Source: Dehalococcoidia bacterium (lineage in GTDB: Bacteria; Chloroflexota; Dehalococcoidia; Dehalococcoidales; RBG-16-60-22). From it: 5,962 nt of DNA. Below are positions 1 through 5,913 of this stretch, piece by piece. The notes beneath the pieces were generated by a model. That model was given only the letters and a program-made list of their open reading frames with translations, was not told where the DNA came from and did no database searches. Location of the stretch: NCBI GenBank assembly GCA_013202615.1, contig JABMRL010000171.1:1-5962 (forward strand). Direction: 5' to 3'. Within the stretch, counting starts at the first letter, position 1; each line of letters begins with the position of its first letter. Made by a program: the position numbers and the translations under genes.

Positions 1-2
1 CC

Positions 3-167
3 ATCAAGCGACTGCGCCAGCAGATGGTACAGAACAAGACGGCCACGGACGCCGAGCTTGATGAAATCGAACAGAATGTGCTGCGGGAGCTGGACGAGGC
101 GGTCAAGTTCGCCCAGGAAAGCCCCGAGCCCACGCCTGAAGAAGCGCTTGAGGATATCTACGTTTGA
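3..167 (+). CDS. 2-oxoacid (pyruvate/acetoin-type) dehydrogenase E1 component, alpha subunit, C-terminal end (partial)
   Basis: This is the last 54 codons of an open frame that enters from the left edge and stops at TGA 165-167. The visible peptide is acidic and helical. It contains EAVKFAQESPEPTPEEALEDIYV, close to the usual C-terminus of E1 alpha subunits, where a helix ending in (V/E)xFAxxSPxP is followed by a short acidic tail ending in a D(I/V)Y motif. The thiamine-diphosphate-binding part lies outside the window. The identity is supported mainly by the next gene, a clear E1 beta starting 19 bases downstream, which is the normal alpha-beta order. Alpha would bind thiamine diphosphate with beta and decarboxylate the 2-oxoacid or cleave acetoin in the cytoplasm. 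The family is probable; the substrate cannot be told. Confidence 0.8.
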   Translation: MKRLRQQMVQNKTATDAELDEIEQNVLRELDEAVKFAQESPEPTPEEALEDIYV

Positions 168-186
168 AAGATAAAAGGGGGAAAGC

Positions 187-1164
187 ATGCCAGAGTTAAC
201 CGTTCGAGAATCACTGCGGGAAGCGCTGCGCGAAGAGATGAAGCGCGACCCCAAAGTTTTTATGATGGGAGAGGAAATCGCCGAATACGGCGGTTCCTAT
301 AAGGTAAGCCAGGGACTGCTTGAGGAGTTCGGTCACGACCGCATCAGGAACACCCCTCTGGCCGAGGCCGGCATCGCCGGTGCCGCGCTGGGCGCGGCGC
401 TGGTCGGCATGAGGCCGGTGGCGGAAATCATGTATATAGACTTCTCCTTCATCGCCGCCGACCAGATTATCAACCAGATTGCCAAGCTGCGTTACATGAC
501 CGGCGGCATGGTCAAGGTGCCGGTGGTAATCAGGACACAGGGGGGTGGCGGGGTAGCCGCCGGGCCACACCACTCGCAGTCACTGGAGGCCATCTTCGCC
601 CATATCCCGGGCCTCTACGTGGTCATGCCCTCCAATGCCTACGATGCCAAAGGCCTGCTCAAGAGCAGTATCAGAGAGGACAACCCGGTCATCTTCATCG
701 AGCATAAGAAATTATACGGCGAAGCATGTGAGGTTCCCGCGAAAGAATACACCATCCCGCTGGGCAAAGGCGAAATCAAGCGCGAAGGCAAGGACCTGAG
801 CATCATCACCTACTCGCGCTGCGTGAACTTCGCCCTGGAAGCTGCCGAAGAGCTCGCCAAGGATGGCATCGATGCCGAAGTGGTCGACCTGAGAACGCTG
901 AAGCCGCTTGACGAGGATATTATCCTGAGCTCGGTGCAGAAAACGAGCAAGGCGATGGTGGTCTACGAAGCCTGCCGCACCGGTGGCTTCGGCGCCGAGA
1001 TTGCCGCCATTATCGGTGAGAAGGCGTTTGATTACCTGGACGCCCCTATCAGGCGCGTAGCCTCGCTGGATTCTCCGGTTTCCTTCAATCCGGGCCAGGA
1101 GCAGTATATACTTGTCAATCCGGAAAAGATAAAAACGGCAGCCCTCGAGATGATGGGCAAATAG
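187..1164 (+). CDS. 2-oxoacid dehydrogenase E1 component, beta subunit (pyruvate/acetoin dehydrogenase type)
   Basis: This 325-residue protein has the normal length for a separate E1 beta subunit and pairs with E1 alpha to form the decarboxylating E1 heterotetramer. The N-terminal pyrimidine-binding domain (about 1-180) carries GEE near residue 28 and TPLAEAG at 56-62. By alignment from memory with human E1 beta, E60 is the glutamate that activates the thiamine diphosphate aminopyrimidine ring. HHSQS at 128-132 supplies the active-site histidine, probably H129. The transketolase C-terminal domain (about 195-325) has the VVDLRTLKPLD segment (232-242) and VYEACRTGGFGAEIA (259-273), and should contact E2. 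The stretch NQIAKLRYMTGG through FIEHKKLYG resembles acetoin dehydrogenase beta (AcoB) at least as much as PdhB, so the substrate may be acetoin, pyruvate or a branched-chain oxoacid. The ATG has a GGGGGA ribosome-binding site at 177-182 and follows E1 alpha by 19 bases. Confidence 0.95.
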   Translation: MPELTVRESLREALREEMKRDPKVFMMGEEIAEYGGSYKVSQGLLEEFGHDRIRNTPLAEAGIAGAALGAALVGMRPVAEIMYIDFSFIAADQIINQIAKLRYMTGGMVKVPVVIRTQGGGGVAAGPHHSQSLEAIFAHIPGLYVVMPSNAYDAKGLLKSSIREDNPVIFIEHKKLYGEACEVPAKEYTIPLGKGEIKREGKDLSIITYSRCVNFALEAAEELAKDGIDAEVVDLRTLKPLDEDIILSSVQKTSKAMVVYEACRTGGFGAEIAAIIGEKAFDYLDAPIRRVASLDSPVSFNPGQEQYILVNPEKIKTAALEMMGK

Positions 1165-1194
1165 AAAATCAGAGCGCTTTGATTTATAACGAGT

Positions 1195-1200
1195 GGAGGT
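1195..1200 (+). promoter_or_regulatory. Shine-Dalgarno site for the E2 gene
   Basis: GGAGGT, six bases before the ATG at 1207, is a near-perfect anti-16S match. It fixes the E2 start directly ahead of the lipoyl domain. It sits in the 42-base gap after E1 beta, so E2 is translated from its own strong site rather than by coupling. Confidence 0.85.
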
Positions 1201-1206
1201 ACCAGT

Positions 1207-2412
1207 ATGGCTGTGGCCATTATCTTCCCCAAGCTCGATGAGGCAATGACGAGCGGCAAAGTCGTTCGGTGGCTGAAGAGCGAGGGCGACCCTGTGGAAA
1301 AAGGGGAGATAATTCTGGAGATTGAGAGCGAAAAGACCTCTTTTGAGCTGGAAGCCGAGGCCTCGGGCATCCTGAGCAAGGTAACGGCAAATGAAGGAGA
1401 CGAGGTGCCGATAGGCACCACCATCGCTTATATCTTGAAGCCCGGTGAGAAAGCGCCTGAGGTTGAGACACCGGTTACCGCCAAAGCGAAAGAAGAACCG
1501 GCAAAGGCAGAAACCAAAGCGGAAGCACCGAAACCGGCCAGTGAACCGAAGGAGATTAAAGCCTCACCGCTGGCCAGAAGTATCGCCAGAGAGAACAACG
1601 TTGACCTGAGCCTGATAATAGGCACCGGACCGGGCGGCAGAATCACCAAAGAGGATGTGCTCAAGTTCGCTGAGGAGGGCGGGGCGGTTGCCGCACCGAC
1701 TTCTGCTACTGCCCCGGCAGGAACAGAGGAAGAGATTGTCCCTCTGTCCACCATGCGCGAGGTCATCGCCCGGCGCATGACGGAGAGCTTTCAGACACCG
1801 CACTTTTACCTCACGGTAGAGGTTGACGCTCAGGAACTGCAGCGGACACGACAACAGTTGCTGCCGGTAATAGAAAGCAAAGCCGGCGTCCGGTTGACAC
1901 TGACCGACCTTGTTGTCAAGGTAGTGGCCAGGGCGCTGGAGAAGAACCCGGTCATCAACTGCTCCTATGCTGACGGTTCGGTAAAGCTGCTCAAGCGGAT
2001 TGACATCGGCCTGGTCACTTCCATCGAAGGCGGTTTGATGGTGCCTGTCATCAGGGATGCCGACACGAAATCCCTGGCGGAAATCGCGCAGGACCGTGCC
2101 GAACTGGTGCAAAAGGCAAGAGAGCGCACCCTGACCAGGGAAGAGATGGCCGGCAGCACTTTTACCATCTCCAACATGGGAATGTACGATATTGACCAGT
2201 TCAGCGCCATTATACAGCCGCCTGAGGCAGGGATACTGGCCGTAGGCAGGATTGCCGAGAAAGTGGTGACAAGAAATGGCGAGATGGTCATCAGGCCGGT
2301 GATGAGCCTGACCCTGTCCATTGACCACCGCGTTCTGGACGGCGCACTCGGTGCGCAGTTCCTGCAGACTGTGAAAAACTACCTCGAACAGCCGCTCAAC
2401 CTGATTTCATAG
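1207..2412 (+). CDS. 2-oxoacid dehydrogenase E2 component, dihydrolipoamide acyltransferase (single lipoyl domain)
   Basis: This 401-residue E2 core subunit takes the acyl group from E1 on a swinging lipoyl arm and passes it to CoA. The domains follow the family order. The lipoyl domain (about 1-80) has its lipoylation lysine at K43 in ESEKTS, where many pyruvate E2s have TDKA. A flexible linker rich in Ala, Lys, Glu and Pro spans about 82-117. The peripheral-subunit-binding domain (about 118-156; ASPLARSIARE and GTGPGGRITKEDV) is followed by a short Ala/Pro/Thr linker. The catalytic domain (about 176-401) includes ISNMGMYDIDQF (321-332) and the active-site HRVLDG at 374-379, with H374 and D378 intact. 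It has one lipoyl domain and no fused E1 or E3. It is the third gene of the E1 alpha-E1 beta-E2 operon and no E3 follows. Its stop is 10 bases from that of the convergent nitroreductase gene. The acyl specificity is not readable. Confidence 0.95.
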   Translation: MAVAIIFPKLDEAMTSGKVVRWLKSEGDPVEKGEIILEIESEKTSFELEAEASGILSKVTANEGDEVPIGTTIAYILKPGEKAPEVETPVTAKAKEEPAKAETKAEAPKPASEPKEIKASPLARSIARENNVDLSLIIGTGPGGRITKEDVLKFAEEGGAVAAPTSATAPAGTEEEIVPLSTMREVIARRMTESFQTPHFYLTVEVDAQELQRTRQQLLPVIESKAGVRLTLTDLVVKVVARALEKNPVINCSYADGSVKLLKRIDIGLVTSIEGGLMVPVIRDADTKSLAEIAQDRAELVQKARERTLTREEMAGSTFTISNMGMYDIDQFSAIIQPPEAGILAVGRIAEKVVTRNGEMVIRPVMSLTLSIDHRVLDGALGAQFLQTVKNYLEQPLNLIS

Positions 2413-2422
2413 CCAGGCCAGT

Positions 2423-2932
2423 TTACCAGCGGTTGCGATGGACCCTGGAAGCATCGTAACGGTTTGCCGGCGGTTTTTTCTCCGCGGGATAGCCGATTGA
2501 TATAAAACACAGGGGTATCACGTGCTCGGGAAGACCGAGCAGTTTCTGCGCCGTTTTCGCTCTTTCCTCGCGGGGGTAGACACCCAGCCACACTGCTCCC
2601 AAGCCCCTGGCATGGGCCGCAATGAGAATATTCTGCGTTGCCGCCGAGCAGTCCTGAACCCAGTACTCGCTCATCGTCGCCAGATTCTGGTCACCGCAGA
2701 CAGCAATCGCCCAGGAAGCCTCTTTCAGCATATGGGCGTAGGGGTGAAACTTGGGGATTTCATCGAGAATGCGGCGGTCATTTATAATGACGAACTGCCA
2801 CGGCTGCTGGTTGCTGGCCGAGGGGGCGCTCATTGCGGCTTCCATCAGCTCTGTGATAACCTCTTCCGGCACCGGCTCATCAGTATACCGGCGAATACTC
2901 CTCCGGGATAAAATGGCTTCCATAACGTCCAT
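2423..2932 (-). CDS. Nitroreductase-family FMN-dependent oxidoreductase
   Basis: This 169-residue protein belongs to the small nitroreductase family, which are FMN flavoproteins using NAD(P)H, usually as homodimers in the cytoplasm. It opens with MEAILSRRSIRRYTDEPV (4-21), the family's N-terminal FMN phosphate-binding motif. APSASNQQPWQFVII (36-50) is the second flavin-contacting stretch. GLGAVWLGVYP (110-120) and FISIGYPAEKKPP (143-155) are the C-terminal flavin-site motifs. The length is typical for the compact subfamily seen in anaerobes. The natural substrate cannot be deduced; members reduce nitro compounds, quinones or flavins, and some do other chemistry. The gene starts 34 bases after the por beta stop on the same strand, with its own strong ribosome-binding site, so it is probably the last gene of the por operon. 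That suggests, but does not show, a redox job linked to it. Confidence 0.93.
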   Translation of the reverse strand: MDVMEAILSRRSIRRYTDEPVPEEVITELMEAAMSAPSASNQQPWQFVIINDRRILDEIPKFHPYAHMLKEASWAIAVCGDQNLATMSEYWVQDCSAATQNILIAAHARGLGAVWLGVYPREERAKTAQKLLGLPEHVIPLCFISIGYPAEKKPPANRYDASRVHRNRW

Positions 2933-2939
2933 CTGATTG

Positions 2940-2946
2940 CTCCTCC
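2940..2946 (-). promoter_or_regulatory. Shine-Dalgarno site for the nitroreductase gene
   Basis: The minus strand reads GGAGGAGCAATCAG directly before the ATG at 2932. The purine-rich GGAGGAG core selects this ATG over the in-frame ATG at codon 4. I see no convincing promoter in the 34-base gap, so transcription probably comes through from the por genes. Confidence 0.8.
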
Positions 2947-2966
2947 AGTATCAGGATAGTCTGGCC

Positions 2967-3818
2967 CTAATCGCGGGCGGCGTCAATCTCTTTCTGGATG
3001 GCAGCGATTTGCTCCGGGCTGAGGTGGCGGAACCTTGTCTGGGTGGCTAGATACTCCGAGACCGGCCGCTGTCGTTTCGGCGTGTAGGTGGTGCGGAATT
3101 CGCCGTTCTCAAACTCGGTCAGATGCCACATGCCGCTCTCCACCGCCATACGCCCGATTTCAATCGTCTCATCAGGGGGGAAACCCCAGCCCGTGGGGCA
3201 TGGCGCGAGGATATGAATATAAGTGGGCCCGTTCACCTGGCTCGCCTTCACCACCTTCTCCATATAGTCCAGCGGATAGGAGGTACAGGCGGTGGCGGCA
3301 TAAGGGATATCATGCGCCGCCACGATGCGCATCATGTCCTTCTTGGGCCTGTTTTCAAAGCACGGGCTCGGTGTGGTGCTGGTGGCTGCCCCGTATGGAG
3401 TCAGGCCGCTTCTCTGGATGCCGGTATTCATATACGCTTCATTATCGTAACAGATGTAGATGAATTTGTTGCCGCAGTCAATCGCTCCCGAAAGCGCCTG
3501 AATGCCAATGTCCGCGGTGCCGCCATCACCGGAAAGGCCAACGACATGGATATCCTCCCGACCCCGTCTCCTGAAGCCGGCGCTGATGCCGGACAGAGCC
3601 GCCGCAGTGGCGGCGAAGGCCATTACCGTGAACGGCACGAAGAACGGCGCCTGCGGGTAATAACACGATACGGTGCTGATACAGTTGGCCGGCACCACGT
3701 AAACGCTGTTTTTACCGAGCGCTTTTATCGTAAGGCGCACCATCAGGACAGCCGCGCAGCCGGCACAGCCGTAAGAAGCCCGGTAGAATTCCTCTTTGGC
3801 TATATCCTTCAGTTTCAT
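2967..3818 (-). CDS. porB: Pyruvate (2-oxoacid):ferredoxin oxidoreductase, beta subunit
   Basis: This 283-residue subunit binds the thiamine diphosphate phosphates and the iron-sulfur cluster nearest the active site. The N-terminus has YGCAGC with C18 and C21. With C46 and C207 (in APCPTGWG) these make the expected four ligands of the proximal [4Fe-4S] cluster. The diphosphate/Mg motif is GDGGTADIG at 97-105, followed by YDNEAYMNTG at 124-133, the usual GDG...N arrangement. The length is near that of separate beta subunits in four-subunit enzymes. The start overlaps the alpha stop as ATGA, so translation is probably coupled. A slight oddity is alanine at residue 22, where CxGCG is commoner. 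Pyruvate is the likeliest substrate given the alpha subunit, but a 2-oxoisovalerate or other oxoacid enzyme is not excluded. Confidence 0.93.
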   Translation of the reverse strand: MKLKDIAKEEFYRASYGCAGCAAVLMVRLTIKALGKNSVYVVPANCISTVSCYYPQAPFFVPFTVMAFAATAAALSGISAGFRRRGREDIHVVGLSGDGGTADIGIQALSGAIDCGNKFIYICYDNEAYMNTGIQRSGLTPYGAATSTTPSPCFENRPKKDMMRIVAAHDIPYAATACTSYPLDYMEKVVKASQVNGPTYIHILAPCPTGWGFPPDETIEIGRMAVESGMWHLTEFENGEFRTTYTPKRQRPVSEYLATQTRFRHLSPEQIAAIQKEIDAARD

Positions 3819-4993
3819 CGGTCAATAAACTCCAGATGCGGTGTTGTTCCCCTATCCGCAGCCAGTGCCTTTTCCAGCATGTACTTCATCCGCTCCGGCG
3901 GCACATCCGCACCACCCAGTCCGCCAATGAAGTTGAGTATCGCCGGCGGGTTGGGCAGGCCGTAGAGAGCAGCTTTCATGTCCGTGGCCAGTGCGCCTTC
4001 ATAACCCCAGGAGCAGTCACGGTCCAGCACCGCCGCCGCTTTCACCGGCGAGATGACCTTCCTCAATGGCTCTACCGGGAAGGGTCGAAATGCCCTCACC
4101 TTGACCAGGCCAACGTTTTTGCCTTCATCACGCATTTCGTCGACCACCTCGCGGGCGGTTCCGGTAAATGCGCCCATGGCTACCAGGACCGCTTCCGCAC
4201 CATCACAGCGGTATTCTTCAATCAGGCCGCCGTAATGACGACCAAAAATGCGGGCAAACTCGTCGCCCACCTCTAAAATTATCTCCCCTGCCTTTTCGGC
4301 CGCTGTTTGCTGTTCTTCCCGCCAGCGTGCATAATGCTTGCCGAAACCGCCAACGGATATGGAATAAGGGTTGTCCACGTCCAGGGTAACCACCGGGTCG
4401 TATCGAGGCAGGAAAGAGTCCACCGTTTTCTGGTCGGGGACCTGGACCAGCTCTTCGGTGTGCGACTGTATGAACGAATCGAGGCAAATCATTACCGGCA
4501 GCAGCACACGATGGTCCTCAGCAATACGATAGGCCTGCAGCACCATATCCAGCGCTTCCTGTCCGGTCTCGGTGAATATCTGAATCCAGCCCGTATCCCG
4601 CTGCTGGATTGCGTCCTGCTGGTCGCCCCAGATACTCCAGGGCAGCGCCACCGAGCGGCAGACATTGACCAGAACCAGCGGATAGCGACCACCCGCAGCG
4701 TAGGCCAGCATCTCATGCATATACTCCAGTCCCTGGGATGAGGTGGAGGTAAAGGCACGCGCCCCGGCCATCCGCACACCCATGCAGGCCGTCAGCGCCG
4801 AGTGTTCCGATTCAACTTTAATATAATCGGCATCCATCTCACCATCAGCGATGTATTTGGCAATCTTCTCCACGATGCTGGTCTGCGGGGTAATGGGATA
4901 GGCAGCGACCACGTCAACACGTGCCAGCCTGGCCGCCTGAGCGACCGCCTCGTTGGCCGTGATGTATTTTCTAACCGACATTTCGGTAGCCAT
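3815..4993 (-). CDS. porA: Pyruvate (2-oxoacid):ferredoxin oxidoreductase, alpha subunit
   Basis: This 392-residue subunit contributes the pyrimidine-binding half of the thiamine diphosphate site, and with beta oxidises pyruvate plus CoA to acetyl-CoA, CO2 and reduced ferredoxin, reversibly. The family signature YPITPQTSIVE lies at 32-42. The conserved ESEHSA (61-66) carries the glutamate expected to contact the cofactor. PWSIWGDQQDAIQQRDTGWIQ at 118-138 is the substrate-side segment typical of PorA-type alpha subunits. The C-terminal domain (about 265-380) ends with FIGGLGGADVPPE (355-367), also typical. At residue 112 (VNVCRS) a cysteine replaces the asparagine I would expect in VNVNR. The start ATG overlaps the last base of the delta stop (TAATG) and has a good ribosome-binding site. 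It is the third gene of the gamma-delta-alpha-beta set. Confidence 0.95.
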   Translation of the reverse strand: MATEMSVRKYITANEAVAQAARLARVDVVAAYPITPQTSIVEKIAKYIADGEMDADYIKVESEHSALTACMGVRMAGARAFTSTSSQGLEYMHEMLAYAAGGRYPLVLVNVCRSVALPWSIWGDQQDAIQQRDTGWIQIFTETGQEALDMVLQAYRIAEDHRVLLPVMICLDSFIQSHTEELVQVPDQKTVDSFLPRYDPVVTLDVDNPYSISVGGFGKHYARWREEQQTAAEKAGEIILEVGDEFARIFGRHYGGLIEEYRCDGAEAVLVAMGAFTGTAREVVDEMRDEGKNVGLVKVRAFRPFPVEPLRKVISPVKAAAVLDRDCSWGYEGALATDMKAALYGLPNPPAILNFIGGLGGADVPPERMKYMLEKALAADRGTTPHLEFIDR

Positions 4994-5265
4994 TATTTAT
5001 CACCCTGTTGCTCGACCATCTCTATGGCTTTGGTCGGACATTCCCTGACGCAGATGCCACAGCCCTTACAGTCCTCAAAATTGAAAGTGACCTTCCGGTT
5101 TGCCTCATCCTGAACGATGGCACCCTCCGGACAGAAAACCCAGCAGAAGAGGCAGAAGGTGCACTTCCCCTTCAGAACGGGCTTGGCCGTGCTCCAGCTC
5201 CCCATCCTAGTGGGTATGGTTCCGGCTTTCTGTACGGGTCCCGGGATTGACTTCTCTTTCTTCAT
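4993..5265 (-). CDS. porD: Pyruvate (2-oxoacid):ferredoxin oxidoreductase, delta subunit (2x[4Fe-4S] ferredoxin-like)
   Basis: This 90-residue bis-cluster ferredoxin subunit carries electrons from the proximal cluster in beta to external ferredoxin. Two complete CxxCxxCxxxC motifs are present: C35, C38, C41, C45 (CTFCLFCWVFCPEGAI) and C66, C69, C72, C76 (CKGCGICVRECPTKAI). Both end in Cys-Pro, as in 2[4Fe-4S] ferredoxins. The roughly 34-residue N-terminal extension, with GSWSTAKPVLK just before the first cluster, is characteristic of Por/Vor delta subunits rather than free ferredoxins. The start overlaps the gamma stop as ATGA, and a G-rich GGGGGA lies just upstream. The position between gamma and alpha is the usual one for archaeal-type four-subunit enzymes. 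Confidence 0.95.
   Translation of the reverse strand: MKKEKSIPGPVQKAGTIPTRMGSWSTAKPVLKGKCTFCLFCWVFCPEGAIVQDEANRKVTFNFEDCKGCGICVRECPTKAIEMVEQQGDK
4999..5006 (-). promoter_or_regulatory. Shine-Dalgarno site for the por alpha gene, inside the delta gene
   Basis: The minus strand reads AGGGTGAT five bases before the ATG at 4993; GGTGAT matches the 3' part of the canonical GGAGGTGAT. This favours the first ATG over the in-frame ATG at codon 5. The site lies in the last delta codons, so alpha is translated by re-initiation next to the delta stop. Confidence 0.7.
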
Positions 5266-5828
5266 TTTCCCCCGACTTTTTTATAAGCCGCCTCAGCCGC
5301 CGCAATGTTACGGTCGACGACTTTTTCCGGCAGCGTGCTGGCGATGGCTTTCTTTATGGAATCCAGGCTCACCAGGCCGGTGACGCCGGCCAGCGCGCCG
5401 AGCATGGCAGTATTGACAATGGCCACCCCGATATTTTCCCGCGCTATTTCCGTGGCATCCACGGTGGTGACATTGAGAGAATCCGGTATCTTCGGCAACC
5501 TGCCGGCGGGTTTACGCGTGTTTATCAGAATGCTGGCTCCATCCCGAGCGCCACTCGTTATGTCAACCACATCGAGGAGGGTATCATCAAGCACGATGAT
5601 TGTGGTGGGGTTATAGATTTGACTGCGAGTCCGGATAGCATGGTCGCTGATGCGGGTGAATGCCTGAACCGGCGCCCCACGACGCTCAGCTCCAAAGCTC
5701 GGGAACGAGACAGCGTACTTGCCCTCATAAAGAGCCACCGCGCTGCCTAACATGCTGGCGCCAAGAACCGCCCCCTGCCCACCCCGTCCATGCCAGCGCA
5801 CCTCTTCAAGGCGCCTTTTCTGATTCAT
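5262..5828 (-). CDS. porG: Pyruvate (2-oxoacid):ferredoxin oxidoreductase, gamma subunit
   Basis: This 188-residue subunit corresponds to the gamma domain of fused pyruvate:ferredoxin oxidoreductases. It opens with EVRWHGRGGQGAVLGASML (9-27), the hallmark glycine-rich N-terminus. SFPSFGAERRGAPVQAFTRI (41-60) is the next conserved block, and the PTTIIVLDDTLLD segment (74-86) follows. Length and motif order match stand-alone gamma subunits. It helps assemble the complex and contributes to CoA binding. It is the first gene of the operon. The ATG at 5828 has no recognisable Shine-Dalgarno site, and a strong -10 box ends only 8 bases before it, so translation may begin on a leaderless mRNA. Some organisms call this subunit PorC. 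Confidence 0.95.
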   Translation of the reverse strand: MNQKRRLEEVRWHGRGGQGAVLGASMLGSAVALYEGKYAVSFPSFGAERRGAPVQAFTRISDHAIRTRSQIYNPTTIIVLDDTLLDVVDITSGARDGASILINTRKPAGRLPKIPDSLNVTTVDATEIARENIGVAIVNTAMLGALAGVTGLVSLDSIKKAIASTLPEKVVDRNIAAAEAAYKKVGGK

Positions 5829-5836
5829 TTCAGCCC

Positions 5837-5865
5837 ATTATAGCACTAGCGCTGCTCACCCGCAA
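5837..5865 (-). promoter_or_regulatory. Predicted sigma-70-type promoter of the por operon with extended -10
   Basis: Reading the minus strand, a -35-like TTGCGG (5865-5860) is followed by a 17-base spacer and a perfect TATAAT (5842-5837), with TGC just before it giving the extended -10 TGnTATAAT. The TTG half of the -35 is consensus, and a pyrimidine-rich stretch lies upstream. The -10 ends 8 bases before the gamma ATG, so the expected start point falls within a few bases of the start codon. It is placed between a terminator-like hairpin and the first gene, as expected for an independent operon. Confidence 0.75.
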
Positions 5866-5886
5866 AAGGAAAGAAAAGGCATGGAA

Positions 5887-5911
5887 ACTACCAGAACCAA
5901 GCTCCGGTAGT
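5887..5911 (-). terminator. Terminator-like hairpin upstream of the por promoter
   Basis: On the minus strand 25 bases fold into an 11-pair stem (ACTACCGGAGC with GTTCTGGTAGT, two G-T wobbles) around a TTG loop. TTTCC and then a broken pyrimidine tract (CCTTTTCTTTCC) follow it. The T-run is imperfect, so termination strength is uncertain. On the plus strand no T-run follows, so it is oriented for minus-strand transcription. It begins two bases after the stop of the partial upstream frame. Confidence 0.6.
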
Positions 5912-5913
5912 GC

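Noticed and set aside
1564..2328. A 254-codon open frame on the minus strand opposite the E2 gene.
   Set aside because: The plus strand encodes a complete E2 with all catalytic motifs. The antisense peptide shows no recognisable domain, has no credible ribosome-binding site, and is a common by-product of GC-rich codon use.
2455..2490. GC-rich sequence plus six Ts on the plus strand as a formal terminator of the E1-E2 operon.
   Set aside because: The stem before the T-run is only about three pairs, and the better pairing (CCGGCGG with CCGCGGG) has the Ts in its loop. It is also coding sequence of the nitroreductase, so it is mentioned only as a possibility in the findings.
2933..2966. A short inverted repeat (CCAG...CTGG) between por beta and the nitroreductase as an attenuator.
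   Set aside because: Four pairs around a 12-base loop is too weak, and no T-run follows.
3123..3965. A 280-codon open frame on the plus strand opposite por beta and the end of por alpha.
   Set aside because: It is an antisense shadow of two clearly identified genes and its low-complexity, Arg/His-rich translation matches no family I know.
4307..4741. A 144-codon plus-strand frame opposite por alpha.
   Set aside because: Por alpha covers this stretch with intact signature motifs; the other frame shows no domain or start signal.
5247..5750. A 167-codon plus-strand frame opposite por gamma.
   Set aside because: Por gamma is unambiguous here, and the plus-strand frame also runs through the delta start with no sign of its own translation signals.
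5846..5853. Overlapping small palindromes (CTAG, AGCGCT) in the por promoter spacer as a repressor site.
   Set aside because: They are 4-6 bases long and expected by chance; no longer dyad could be extended from them.
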